Assembly: GCA_029851415.1 (NCBI GenBank)
Contig: CM056743.1
Coordinates: 70,090,186-70,154,185, forward strand
DNA from: Eretmocerus hayati
Lineage: Eukaryota > Arthropoda > Insecta > Hymenoptera > Aphelinidae
DNA length: 64,000 bases
Direction: 5' to 3'
The notes beneath the pieces are model-generated. The model was not told the origin of the DNA and made no database searches. It was given only the letters and a program-made list of their open reading frames with translations. The position numbers were made by a program, and so were the translations under genes. Numbering within the stretch: the stretch's first letter is position 1; each line of letters opens with the position of its first letter. Shown here one piece after another: positions 25,939-37,800 of the stretch.

Positions 25939-26367
25939 AAAGAAAAGTCGACTCTTAGAAGCCACGAGTCGATTACTGATTGCTGAAGACGGTAGTGCGC
26001 CAACGAAGCGCCTATTTCAATAATGCTGAAGAATGACACAAAAATGGCTCGTTATTACCACGTGTTTTGATGAGCAAATGCGACTCTAATAGGTAAGGAA
26101 TAATGCCGTATACCTCAATTTTGAAAGGCTGTCCAAATTTGCTCCCAAAACTTGTCAAAAGTGCCCCCAAGCTCGGGGCGAATTTGGACAGATTTTTGTT
26201 TTTCAACTTCAAGAAAAAGTATATGAACGCTGAGACCTAGGGGTCTGAAAATTTTTTTGCACTATATTCAATAGTTGAACTTTGAAGTCCCATAGCGCGC
26301 CTGGCCCCAAGTATCGTCAGATAGCCCCACTGCAAAATCCGTCCAATTTTGCCCCACTCTCCCCTAT

Positions 26368-27766
26368 ACAGGCATGTACCCCAAAGCACTCGCTCTCAAC
26401 GCGCCCGGGTGCCCACGTTGAGGCACAGGTACATAAGTTGTACATGGCATAACCTCGCGCCAGGAATTCTCTGTTTGCTTTTGGTTGCTTTCTCGTGATC
26501 ATCATGGTGGAAAGGGAGTAGTGATAATTGTGTCGTGGTTATCAGAGAAGAGAGATGAAGTAGAAACTGAGAATGCTCATCATTGGCAACGAATATAGAT
26601 TGGTCTTGTCACCTAAGATTACTTCTACACCAAACATTCTTTTTCGCTCCCTTGTGTCATCAAAGTTCATTGGCATTGTTGACAGCTCCGCTGACAGTTT
26701 TGAATATTTCATATGGTTTGTCGTAAAGATTTTGTGATGATTGTGAACAAGTTTGATCAAAGTTCTTGTAATTTACTTTCTTTGTGGTCGAACCAGGGAT
26801 CAGTATGAATACACTTCTCTTTACACGACTAGTTATCCCTACTACACAAAATATATTTGAAAATATATTACAGTGTGTGATGGCTTCATGCCATTTACCT
26901 CCAGCGGATGAATCATATGAAGAATGATGATGGAGTTATGCTCCCTTTCAACAGTGAATCTAGGGCACTTATTCAAAGTCCAGATTGGTTTATTTTGCAA
27001 AAAAGTAGATAGACTACAAAAGTGCTTATAGTGTATGAGAGAAAAATCAGTGAAATTGTGCCCTGGTGTATACTCTTTGACAACATTCTTGTTCTTCAAT
27101 GATAGTCAGGTGGTGACACGCTGTGATCAAGTATCGCCCAACAAATGTCAACCAACTGGTAAAAATCTTTACTTTCAAGTCATTGATAATTACCAGCAAT
27201 GTATGTGGAATCAGTTCTTTCATAGAACATCCCTGTTTCATGTAGAGTATTAACAACTGATTTCTCTGGTCACTGAAGGAGTCGAATGAATGCCTTAAAA
27301 TTGGTTGCTTTCTATATACATTTAATCAATGTAAGTTAGAACTCGTGAAGCACATTGAGGGTATCATGAAAAAACTCAAAAAGATATCCAAACGACTGAT
27401 GGAACAGCTTTTCCAACCTGGAATATGATTTAAGATGACAGTGACATATCTAAGTCATGAATCCAGAATTTGACTTGTTATAAGAATCTATACTGACATA
27501 TCTTTGCCCTTTTTCTATACAAATATGCCTGAGAGACATTTTAACAATACTTCAGAAATTATCCAAGTGTTTTGTCGAGCATGATCCATGGGTAACTGCT
27601 TGAGTGATAATACTTATTCGGTATTGACTTTGAAAGAAAGTTTCAGAAACTTCTATTTAGAAAAACTATTCAGAATAGCTCTGAGAAATAAACTTGAAAT
27701 TTAAATTCAGTCTGATCCCATCCATAGCAATTTTAGAAGGAATAACTTATGACTAAAAAGTAAATA
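26368..27766. other. No supported gene
   Basis: AT-rich sequence with only short open frames lacking known domains. No splice chain or repeat boundary recognised. Confidence 0.35.
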
Positions 27767-27780
27767 AAAAAAATTTTTGA

Positions 27781-28330
27781 GGCAAACGCTTTTATGAAGG
27801 CTCCATTCAACTCCCTAAAAAGTGAAAAATAAGTGAAAGTATAATGACCAAAGTAAAAGTATAACAGATAACTGTACCATCACTTTATGAAAGAACACTT
27901 TTGAGGAGTTTGAAATGATTCTGCCAGTATCTGAATTAGTATCTTCCAGATTCACTTTTGGAATCTTCAAACAAATAATCAAAAATGCTGAAAACATTAC
28001 CACTTTCAAATCCATATGTCATGAAAGCGTGGGGTGACCAAGAAGATAATATGGTGTACTTTTCCTTGTCATGGAACCCCACGCTTTCATGACATATGGA
28101 TTTTAGAGTGGTAATGTTTTCAGCTTTTTTGATTATTTGTTTGAAGATTCCAAGAGTGAATCTGGAAAATACTAATTCAGATCCAGGCAGAATCATTTCA
28201 AACTTCTCAAAAGTGTTCTTTCATAAAGTAATGGTACAATTATCTGTTATACTTTTACTTTGATCATTATACTTTCACTTATTTTTCACTTTTTAAGGAG
28301 TTGAATGGAGCCTTCATAAAAGCGTTTGCC
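27781..28330. repeat. Near-perfect 255-bp-arm hairpin with 40-bp loop
   Basis: 27781-28035 is the near-exact reverse complement of 28076-28330, with coordinates summing to 56111 throughout. The outer ends are GGCAAACGCTTTTATGAAGG and its complement. The pairing continues with mismatches a few bases into the A/T-rich flanks. Only a few differences were seen between the arms. The loop (28036-28075) is unrelated AT-rich sequence. No coding capacity; open frames at 27815 and 27936 are shadows of the arms. A transcript would form a long double-stranded RNA. Confidence 0.88.
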
Positions 28331-28599
28331 TTGAAATTTTTTTTTTATTTATTTTATTTTAGGCCGGCTATAGAGGCACGGAGGGTCCGATTATTCCGCG
28401 TTCCGGCTGCGTTGTATATATAGGGCGCGCGCAGCGACGTGTTTACATTTGTTCGAGACACGCGCGCATATGCCTATAAGTGAGGTGGAATCCGTCTGTT
28501 ATGGTCTGGATGTTTACTGATGGCAATAAAGTTTCTTAGTTCAGAATCGAAACAAGTACGCCAATCTCAAAGTTGAATAGAAATTCCATACTTATGTTT

Positions 28600-29440
28600 T
28601 CAAAATTGATGTACATGATTTGAAAGTAAAAATGCCGATAAGACCAGGGTTGAAGGGGCTGCGAAATTTTCAAAATTGATTGGAGAATCCATGTTTTCAA
28701 AATGAGTAAATAATTTGAATGAGTAGAAATGCCGATAAAACCAGGTCTCAGGGGGCTACGAGACCTTCAAAACTGATTGGAAAATCCATGTTTTCAAAAT
28801 TGAGTGAATAATTTGAATGAGTAGAGATGCAGATAAAACCAGGGGTGAGGGGGCTGCGAGATTTTTAAAATTGATAGGAAAATCCATGGTTATGGAATTG
28901 AGTAAATAATAAAATAGTAAAAAACGCCGATAAATCCAAAGGTGAGGGAGTTGCGAGAGTTTTAAAACTGATTGGAAAATCCATGTTCTTAAAATTGAGT
29001 AAATAATGTAAGCTAGTAAAAAACGCCGATAAGACCAGGGTTGAGGGGGCTGCGAGATTTTCAAAATTGATAGGAAAATCCATGGTTATGAAATTGAGTG
29101 AATAATAAAATAGTAAAAAACGCCGATAAATCCAAAGGTGAGGGAGTTGCGAGAGTTTTAAAACTGATTGGAAAATCCATGTTCTTAAAATTGAGTAAAT
29201 AATGTAAGCTAGTAAAAAACGCCGATAAAACCAGGGTTGAGGGGGCTGCGAGATTTTCAAAATTGATTGGAAAATACATGGTTTTAAAATTGAGTAAATA
29301 ATGTAAGTCAGTAAAAACGCCGATAAAACCAGGGTCGAGGGGGCTCGGAAAATTTAAAATTGATTGGAAGAATCTATTTTTCTTAAATTGAGTAAACAAT
29401 GTAAGTTAGTAAAAACGCTGATGAAACCTGGAGCGAGATT
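28600..29440. repeat. Tandem array of nine ~98-bp units
   Basis: The marker GCCGATAAAACCAGG recurs at 28634, 28731, 28829, 28926, 29025, 29122, 29221, 29319 and 29417, spaced 97-99 bp. Units at 28926 and 29122 and those at 29025 and 29221 are more alike than neighbours, so two-unit (about 196-bp) blocks were duplicated later. Minus-strand open frames across 28756-29399 are translations of the array, not genes. Confidence 0.93.
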
Positions 29441-29458
29441 TGAGAAATTAAAAAAAAA

Positions 29459-29530
29459 TCTTCCCAACGGGATTTGAACCTGGATCCGCGGGACTGCAGG
29501 CCTACTCGCTAACCACTCGGCTATCCGGAC
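29459..29530 (-). tRNA. tRNA-like pseudogene or tRNA-derived SINE head
   Basis: On the minus strand the sequence contains an A box TAGCCGAGTGGTTA (29510-29523) and a B box GGTTCAAATCC (29470-29480) at tRNA spacing, total about 72 nt. The presumed anticodon loop reads CTGCAGT, which would put GCA (Cys) in place. However, the acceptor, anticodon and T stems do not pair properly, so a working tRNA is unlikely. A pseudogene or the Pol III head of a SINE fits better. It is followed on its own strand by a run of T, a plausible Pol III stop. Confidence 0.5.
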
Positions 29531-29756
29531 TGTTGACGTGGTAAGAACAAAAAGTGTATATGAACCACAAACATCTACATGGACTTGCGAATTCGGATTA
29601 TATATTGGATTTTATACTCGTGACATGTTTGCAATTATGAAATTGAGCGCTTAGGTTTAAAAAGTAAACATGAATTAATTTATTAGGTTGAGAGGATCCG
29701 CCCGGGACGGCGCGCAGCGATAGGAACGCGGAACGATGGGACCTTCCGTGCCTCTA

Positions 29757-32260
29757 CAGTTTACCCATTTCACCTTTATTTTATTCTTTTTAGTTGAAGT
29801 CAGTCCGATAGCACCCATGGATTTCATCATTAGTTTTGTCTATCCTCTTATTTCACATCTTGGATAACAAGTTACTATTGGGAATACCAACTGATTAGAA
29901 GACTCGATAATGTCCCTTTCGGATGGAAAAATGGATTCAATTCTTGGACATCTCCATTGCCAAGTAACTTTTGGGAGTAGTAACAGAACATACACATTCA
30001 GTCGAACCCCTTTCTTATAATACATGAATATCAGCGTGGATTTCTGCTAGAACTTGTTCCTCAAAGATCATCCTAAAACTTTCTCTGTGCACCAATTTTT
30101 TGAGATTTTGGACTGTTTGTAATTCCAAGGGTTTTCCACGAACTTGAAATATCTCACCTGATTCAGAAGATTGAAATTGATAATAAGTATCATAAGTGAT
30201 TTTGGTAGATTTTTTCGTCCTTGATGGTTAATATTCAACTCGTAAATCATACTAAGTATAGTTGAGAGTCGTCAGAAATTGAGGAGACTGATTGTGAGTT
30301 GGCAAATTCTTTACTTGAATCATAATCTTTTACAATGACTAACAATAAGCTGCTGCAACTGTATGATTACAGGAGTGCATTGATTAATTGTTTCCAATCT
30401 GTTATCATCTCAATACGGATGGCTCTTCACTCTATTTCTGAGAGCCTCAGAATCTGCTAACAATTAAAAGTCTCATTCTACGGTTCCTTGCCATGGGTGT
30501 ATACTCATCATGAATCTACGCGTGGAGTCTGATTGAGTCATGAGACTGGTAAATGGAGTTCTCTAAGAGTTAAAAATGGCTCCGAATACATCATTATACA
30601 TCAAGAGACCAACGTTAAGGTCAAGGACTATGTACGAGGTTGATCGTACCTGAGAAATCTGAATAACGAGATCCAACAACTCAACTAAAATGACTTCTAC
30701 ATAACTACTTCACTTCATTCCACTCTACAATAATAAACCAAATTTTTGAAATCATTTTGGATATAAAAAACCCTATTCTGTCTGATATTGAATATTCTGT
30801 GGTAAAACTATAAGCCGACACAAGTAAATACATGTCCTGGAATAGGGGGAACACGCTGATATGCGACATCCCTCACGCGCAACAACACCACAACAAACAC
30901 ATTTTTTCTCGATCTGCTAGCTCCTAAAGCTTGCACGTGGCCCGCACTACTCCAACACGACATTTTTTCATGGTCTACAACCATAATTTAGTTATAAATG
31001 TATGAATAACAAAATCGTGTCATGGGATGGGGAGGTCACGGCGTGGCGCCATGTAGAAGCTGCATCTCGAGTACCCGCATCCCGAGGGTGTACCACGAAA
31101 GACATTCACAACAGGCACACTTTTACTCGACCCGGAGACACGCATTTTCACCAGGAAGCCACGATTCTCCCGCAGAAGGCCGGCTACAGGCGGTGGCATG
31201 GTGATGAGCTTAACGCTTAGCTAGGCGGCCTTAGCGAGGACCCCATGAATCTTGCTCGTAAGACCTAATAATACTTATTCCATTGTGTTTGCCATCCGAT
31301 AACTTTATTGTATCGGCAATAAGTCTTTTGGGATTTTCCTTTGATTGTAACATATAGATGCTTAATTTCGTAGGGAATTATTTCAAAAGCATCAAACTTG
31401 GATGCATGAATAATTAGCATTTCTTGCGTATGCGCTATTTTTTAAGGCTTTGAAACTATTTCGAATCGATAGCTCATCCGATTCCCTAGATAAAAAGTCT
31501 CTTGCTAACGTCACTTTTATGTAGTAGAGCACGAGTTCGAGCTCGTGAGGGAAAAAAGCAGGGATCAAAGCCGTGAACGCAGAAAAAAATCCAAATTCTC
31601 CTCTATCATCTGAAGCATCCATTCCCTTATCTACTCGATCAAATAGACTATAGAGTCATTCGATTATGCTAGTTCGGAGCGCTCCAAACAGCATATTCGA
31701 ATAAACTTTTCACCAAGAAGTCATGTTGAAGGAAATTGAGCCAGCTATCGATTACAATTAGTTTTGAGGCTCAAAAAGCAATGGCATGTGCAAAAAAGTA
31801 ACAACTATTCCATCAAAATCGGAAAGAATCATTGGGCGATAATCCGTCAAATTTGAACTTTCTCCGCGTACTCATAGATCTCGAGCCGCGACACTGATTT
31901 CATTCGATAGTTCGCTCAATTCCCTTCACAATAACCCTCAGTTGGAACCAGATTGATGGAATATCAAAGGCTAGCCAATATCAAACTGTAGGTGAGATCG
32001 GCGATCTTCTTCTAGACTCGCGGATTTGTTACCTAAGAGATTCTTTTTCTCTCAACAGCTGTTTCAATAATCTTCCAGCATGAAATTCACTTTATTCAGC
32101 AAAAGATTTTCTCAAAGAATATTGTACGAGCTATCAAACAAAAATAGTTTCAAAGCCGTGAAAAAGAAAAAGCTTTAAAAGGGGGGGCTAAGATACGTTG
32201 GGAAATATTCAGATGTGCCAGAGAAGTGAAGGAAACCGGAGTTGTTGACAAAATGGCTCA
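29757..32260. other. No supported gene
   Basis: Short open frames only (for example 31002-31220, 31392-31622), none with a known domain or supported splice context. A GC-richer patch lies at about 30840-31250. No repeat boundaries recognised. Confidence 0.35.
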
Positions 32261-32263
32261 ATA

Positions 32264-34876
32264 GGGGCAAGTTGGGTACACTTACCTCATTTTATTTCAT
32301 TTTCATTTTTTATTTTTGAAACTTGAAAAAAATACTCGAAAGAGTCTTTCTTGGTGGGAAATGATTTGGCGAACGCAATAAAATAGATTGAAGTTCCTAC
32401 AAGGATAAATTCTACGAGGCGAGAACACATTTCCCGGTTTTTTAAGTTTTTTTGCGAACTAAAACAGCTCTACGAAGCCCTTAGAGCGAGACCCATGTCT
32501 AAAAATCCATGTGCAGATGGATTATCCCAATGTGTACCGAAACATATAGAATAAGAGAAGTCGAAATACTCGTCAAGAAAGCTATGATCAGAACCGTGAT
32601 TTTTGGAAATTTCAGCCCCTAGCGATGTTTGGAAAACGACCTAGAGGACTCTTAATAGAAGTCAAACGTTAGAGCGTGTTCATATGGCTAGGAAATCGAC
32701 GCGATTCCGTCGATGAGAAATCGCGGCCCAATCGCCTATGTGAGAAAAGATCGCTATAATCGCGCAACAGTCTGCGCGGAATGATGAAGAGTGAAATTTT
32801 TCTCGTTTTCATATTCGAGTCAGGTTAATATGGTCTAGCCACGGTTGAGGTCATGGTCTTCTTTACCTTTTTTCCATCCTCATATTTCATTTCAGACTAC
32901 CAATGATATAAATGATTTCAATTAATCTCAGGCTATGCATGCCTCAATCAAACTCCATTTTTCATAATTTATAATCCAATAGTTTCTAATTTATCCTTGC
33001 GACGGCTACACAATTCATCAATATAATAAATAGTCACAATATAAGGTACTCAAGAACAATAAGTGCAATTTCATGACCATTATCAACTGTTAATTCCAAT
33101 AAGCAAATACTTCCTCAGCTTCTCCAGCTTCTGTCTACATAAATCTCGAATAAGTCATACGGAGTTGGACAAGTGAAATAGAAGTTCTCATCACTGACAA
33201 ACATTGTAGCATACTGATTGCTAATACATTCCATTGAAATAAACTATTGCGGCAAGATACTACACTCTCAACAATACGATTGCTCGTTGTACCTACAGTA
33301 GCAAATCCTATGTGTATTGTATATACACTATAGTGCACGCGCATCACGAACTCCACCGCCATGTGAGTGTCAGCTACGCTCTCTCTGTTAACGTCTGATT
33401 AAGGCCCTGTTTGTGACGCTCATCCGGGCGATTACTGTCGAGAACAAAGAGACAATTCATATATTTTCGATGTATTGAACCACCAACTACTTTGACTGAC
33501 AAATTCAGAGAATAGGAAATGCTAATACTTTGTAAAGATCAATGATCGAGGCAGACTATATTATTCTCTAGTGCAACACGGCTGGCCGATTTTATTACTT
33601 TTGGAAAAATTTTTGTATGTTACTCACATGTAAAGCACCCTAAACTGCCATGAGGTCGTTCACCATTTGCGGGGTCGAGCTCTGAATGAACTCCATGAGT
33701 GCAGGTGAACCGATATAAGTTTTTTTGTGTACACCAAAAAGAGACAACGCTTTTTGCCTTAAACGCGGTGCTTGGAAAACATCGCAAAAAGCCGAATAAT
33801 AGAAGAGATTCGCCGAGGTAACGCGCTGGGTTAATGCCTCTTCACAGTATTCACGTAGTTTGATCAGGCCATATCGATCAGAAGCTATCCAAAGCTTTTC
33901 TGGAGCCTCGTTGGTCCCAATTTGCGGCTTGCCACTATACATGTATTTCAGTATTGACTCCATAGTTGCCGATTCACAATCGTCGATATATATCCGATTT
34001 GATCGCCTCTCTTTCATGTCACTCACCAACATAGCATGAAACACTTCACTAGCATTGGCAAGTACAATTTTATGCGCCTTGAAACACTTTCCCTCAACAA
34101 CAATCTCGACGTCGGCAAAAGGCTCTTGGTGCTCAATGTTTCCTAAGTTTACAAAATGCTCCGCGATTTCGGAGCAGACACAAGTTACGTTGTCCATTTC
34201 GAATATATCACAGATCACTATCAATTTGTCTCCGTTCGTCCTGATTGAATGTTCAAAATTTTCATTACGCTCTAAAAATCTTGTTTGTCCCCACCTTTCT
34301 TGGGCATTTTTGGCGGAGCCAGGCACTCCGAGTAATCTTTTGGCATTCACAATTTCCCGAGCATTGTTGCTGTAGTACACCGAGAGGCGAAACGATACTT
34401 CGACGGGTTTTTTGCTCACTATCTTCAAATAACAAGATAAATATCTCGAACTTTCTTCAGTTGAGCCATTTGGATAAAGCACGATCACAAACCGGTGAGG
34501 ACCGGCAAAAAACACCGGAGATTGGTGGAACTGGCCAGGTTCTTTCGGCATGCCTAAATAGTTTTCTATTGTCCACCTATGCGAGGCCACACTCTCAAGC
34601 GATCCGACAATGCTTGATTCCATTATAATACTATTCTGCACAATTATGGATATACGAAAATAATTATCGATGCCAAAGAATTATCACTCCAGCTTCGAAT
34701 ATCCTCAATTGCCGAGAGCTACTACACTTACGCAGTTTTATTTCAAACTCCAACTCCGGAGCAGGCTTGGCAGAGAATGTATAATATACTTACTTTTCAT
34801 ACGTATTATACACGAGGTGAAGCAGATGTATAATAAGGTAAGTGTACCTGACTTGCCTCTGTACCCAACTTGCCCC
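32264..34876. mobile_element. Candidate TIR element enclosing the MATH-BTB gene
   Basis: GGGGCAAGTTGGGTACA at 32264-32280 has its exact reverse complement at 34860-34876, a 17-bp terminal repeat. Just inside, ACTTACCT occurs at both ends in inverted orientation (about 32280 and 34835-34845), the right end carrying an extra partial copy. ATA lies immediately outside each end (32261-32263 and 34877-34879), a possible 3-bp duplication. No transposase is present. The only gene inside is the MATH-BTB ORF. A related single end, GGGGGGCAAGCTGGGTATACCC, sits at about 36130 without a visible partner. Confidence 0.6.
33640..34623 (-). CDS. MATH-BTB (SPOP-like) protein, intronless
   Basis: Predicted 327-residue protein from the first ATG at 34623 to TAG at 33640. 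Residues about 10-140 form a MATH domain (HRWTIENYLG, VYYSNN, WGQTRFLERNENFE), which in this family binds substrate proteins. Residues about 165-275 form a BTB/POZ domain (FADVEIVVEGKCFKAHKIVLA, MKERRSNRIYIDD, MESILKYMYSG), which binds cullin 3 and dimerises. A short BACK-like tail follows (YGLIKLREYCEEAL). The architecture and length match SPOP/roadkill-type adaptors of CUL3 ubiquitin ligases (human SPOP is about 374 residues), but the sequence is divergent. There is no intron, unlike most SPOP genes, and the gene lies within a pair of terminal inverted repeats, so a retrocopy or captured copy is likely. The intact frame over 327 codons argues for recent or present selection. Confidence 0.88.
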   Translation of the reverse strand: MESSIVGSLESVASHRWTIENYLGMPKEPGQFHQSPVFFAGPHRFVIVLYPNGSTEESSRYLSCYLKIVSKKPVEVSFRLSVYYSNNAREIVNAKRLLGVPGSAKNAQERWGQTRFLERNENFEHSIRTNGDKLIVICDIFEMDNVTCVCSEIAEHFVNLGNIEHQEPFADVEIVVEGKCFKAHKIVLANASEVFHAMLVSDMKERRSNRIYIDDCESATMESILKYMYSGKPQIGTNEAPEKLWIASDRYGLIKLREYCEEALTQRVTSANLFYYSAFCDVFQAPRLRQKALSLFGVHKKTYIGSPALMEFIQSSTPQMVNDLMAV

Positions 34877-34879
34877 ATA

Positions 34880-37800
34880 TGACGATCTCGGGAAACGACA
34901 CTCGCTGACCACCCCGCAATTATTTGTTCACGTTTGTGATATTGAAACGTCAGAATGCATTATTTGGATGAACCGCAAGTGATTCTTACATTTACCGGGA
35001 TATTTGTTGCGATTTCTCCATTCTTCGTGTTTGCACAGCTAAGAAATCGCTAACAGTTGAATGAGTGCAAAACATTTTTGGCTCAACCAATCTCAACGTA
35101 CTCACTCCGCATTCGTCCTCGTCTTCCAAGACCTCCATGATTCATTTTTTTTTGTTTTTATGAGAGTTGCAAAACTCTGATCTGGGACACTACGAAAAGA
35201 AATCCTTACTCTCAGATTGACGTATTGTCTTACAGTTGCATTTTTAAATCGGTTCAAGTCTGATCGTCAGGTCATAAAAACAGCTCCTTTTCGTAGTTGC
35301 AGGAGAACTTCACGATATTAAGATCATTCGCACTCAATGAAGATTCATCGTCTGAGAATGAAGCAAACTTCATCTTATTCTGAGTACCGCACGTATCTTA
35401 TGATGCATGAACGAAAAACATAGTTTTTCCTAAAAGTTTTTATTGAAAGTTTTAGTTTTTACAAAACAATTGTAGATCATTTCAAAATTTTAAACTCAAT
35501 TGTAGTACGAATCATTTTGTGTATAATTGTAATTTGCGGTTGTCCATGAGCCGTAGAAGTCTTGAGCATGATATTATATGAAGAAATCGATGCAATTGTT
35601 CTTCCACCATTCGCGGATTTCAAAGTATAATTTAAGCTAGGTACATATTCATGTTGACAAACATACATCGGTGAGATTGAAAGTTCTCAAGTTTAGCCAT
35701 AAATATTGCTAGTTGTAAGATCTAATCCCACTTCAGATGCAGCGCTTGCTCATTTTGTACCAGCCTCGAAATACCAGCCTAAGGATTTCTTTTTATAGTG
35801 GACGAATTTATGAGGTAATTATGGATACCGGTTGGGAAACATGCCCCCATTAAGTCATCTCAAAAGGAAGTGCTGTACGGTTTTTTTACCCCATACTACG
35901 TGGTAGACACGTCAAAATATGTCGCAAATAGTGTTATAGACGAGCATAAAGCTCCAAATAGACCTGCGCGGTGATTATGATGATTTTTTGCACTTTATCG
36001 CATAATTGTATCGCCAAACTAGTCACACTCTAGCTCAGTGTAAAGGCCTTGAAACACGCTTTAAAGTCATCTGAAGCACATTGGAAAATTCTGGGGTAGA
36101 CCAGAGTGGGTGTTGTGGAAATGGCTTCAGGGGGGCAAGCTGGGTATACCCTTGAAATAAATCATATATCTTTAGATAAATCACGAATCAAAGATTGATT
36201 TTAATGTGATTCTGGCTCTAGAACTTATTTATTGTTTTCACAATATCTTCCCGAGAGAAGTTTTTCTCATTGTTTGAATTTTACAGAAAATAAATCGAGA
36301 TCCTTATTCAGGATGACGATAATAGTCGATATCCGGCTTTAAAGCTTGCAGGAGGTAACCTTGAAACTATGCATTCATTCAATCTTCTCTCATTGAATTT
36401 CTCCAAGCTCACAAATTCAAACCATATAGAGATTGTAATAGAATATCTATCAGCTGCTTCGGCTCCCGAAGAAAATATCCTCCATTAGAATCGTGATGGT
36501 AATTGCGTCCTTTCAGGCCACAACAGGCAATCATCGAGATTGAATAAATAATCATTCGCTTTTTTCGGTTGAAGGAGATCGTGTCATGTTGAACAATATC
36601 ATTCATTATCATAAATGATATCTTATGGACTATGTCATAAAAAACACCCATGAAAACTTTTTTCGGCTCGTTCAATCTCAACATACGATTATCACAACCG
36701 AATGAGAATGTAATTCATTTGACTTTCTATTCATCTGAAGAGTATTCTCTGATATCGCGCTTAGTAATCATGAATGAACGCGTTGTTTGGTCGAAAAAAA
36801 TTGATAATCACTTCGAATAAGAACTCAATGCCTCAAAACCACGTGCCAGGAATTATTACTGTAGTGTTTGACGTAATAAGACATTCGAACTTCTTCTAAT
36901 ATAAGTTGTGTACGTATTTTGATCTACATTCAAAACTACTCTGCCGAAAAATACGATGACATATTTATTTGGCTCAAACTTCCCCTCAGTTAGGCAACCT
37001 TGAGTTTCTTGAATAACGTGTGTTTGGTGTTCATCGATGACCACGTGACTTGTTTGATCGATATTACTTCCATCTTCATCAACTCATTTACGATTAATTT
37101 ATGAAGATGAAAATTTAAATACGGGAAGGTCTGATTTACAAATATGAACTCTCGGATATTCAATCTTCAGAAATGATTGTTGGAGCTGATTAGATATTCA
37201 TTTGATTCCAGGTCTCCGCCCGATTTATATTCATTCAAAACCGTTATTGATCTATTGAATTTTGATAATCGAACTTTCACTTTCATTAAACAGATATTTC
37301 AGTAGTTGATATGCGGCGTTACGGTTATTCAAAGAATTATTGGTAGTGAATGAATGTTACTGGATGCATGGGTCACATTCATCGATAGTTAATCCTTAGC
37401 TGGCACACCTCCGCCAAATAATATAGCTGGCCAACCTGGGCCGATTCGACCCATGCCGAAAAATTGATGCTGTAGCTATTATATTGAATCTTTTGACTTG
37501 GAAATTTTTTTGTAGCTCCTTTGATATATTTTTGATCGGCCAATGTATCCAGATATCCCCCAAGGTCGAATAAAAAATTCAAAATAATACAAATGTCCAG
37601 AAAAATACAAAAAATCACCCTTTTCACTGAAAAAATTGTAGACGGCGCAATTTTCATCGAAATGAGCTGAAAATTCAACTGAGTCATCTCGAAATGAGGC
37701 CAATCCAGGGAAAGAATAGCGCAAGAGTGGATCTTGAAAGAAAGTTATTCATTCTGACATATTTCGTCCGATGAATTGAGTATCTTTATTGTCACCCAAT

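Larger units (their letters stand above)
19209..26367. mobile_element. DNA transposon with perfect 27-bp TIRs, split by a LINE
   Basis: The 27 bases at 19209-19235 are the exact reverse complement of 26341-26367. After an initial ATA the repeat reads GGGGAGAGTGGGGCAAAATT. The flanks fit a TA duplication (left ends TA|GGGG, right begins CCCC|TA). Subtracting the LINE and one target duplication leaves an element of about 1179 bp without a transposase, so it is non-autonomous. Internal stretches repeat the theme 'GGGGGCAAAATTGG' near 19235, 19600 and, in inverted form, 26130-26190. The open frame at 19042-19548 crosses the element boundary and is not a gene. Confidence 0.85.
28371..29756. mobile_element. 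1.39-kb TIR element carrying a 98-bp array and a tRNA-like sequence
   Basis: TAGAGGCACGGAGGGTCC...TTCCGCGTTCC (28371-28404) is matched in inverted orientation by 29723-29756, a 34-bp terminal repeat with about six mismatches. The flanks would allow a TA duplication (ends TA|GAGGC and GCCTC|TA). Both ends carry GCGCGCAGCGA just inside. The interior has no ORF of its own; it is filled by a tandem array and, near the right end, by a tRNA-like sequence. Confidence 0.7.

Noticed and set aside
28756..29399. Minus-strand open frames rich in Phe and Leu
   Set aside because: They are translations of the 98-bp array and repeat with its period.
29459..29530. Functional tRNA-Cys
   Set aside because: A and B boxes and a GCA-like anticodon are present, but the acceptor, anticodon and T stems do not pair. 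Called tRNA-like only.
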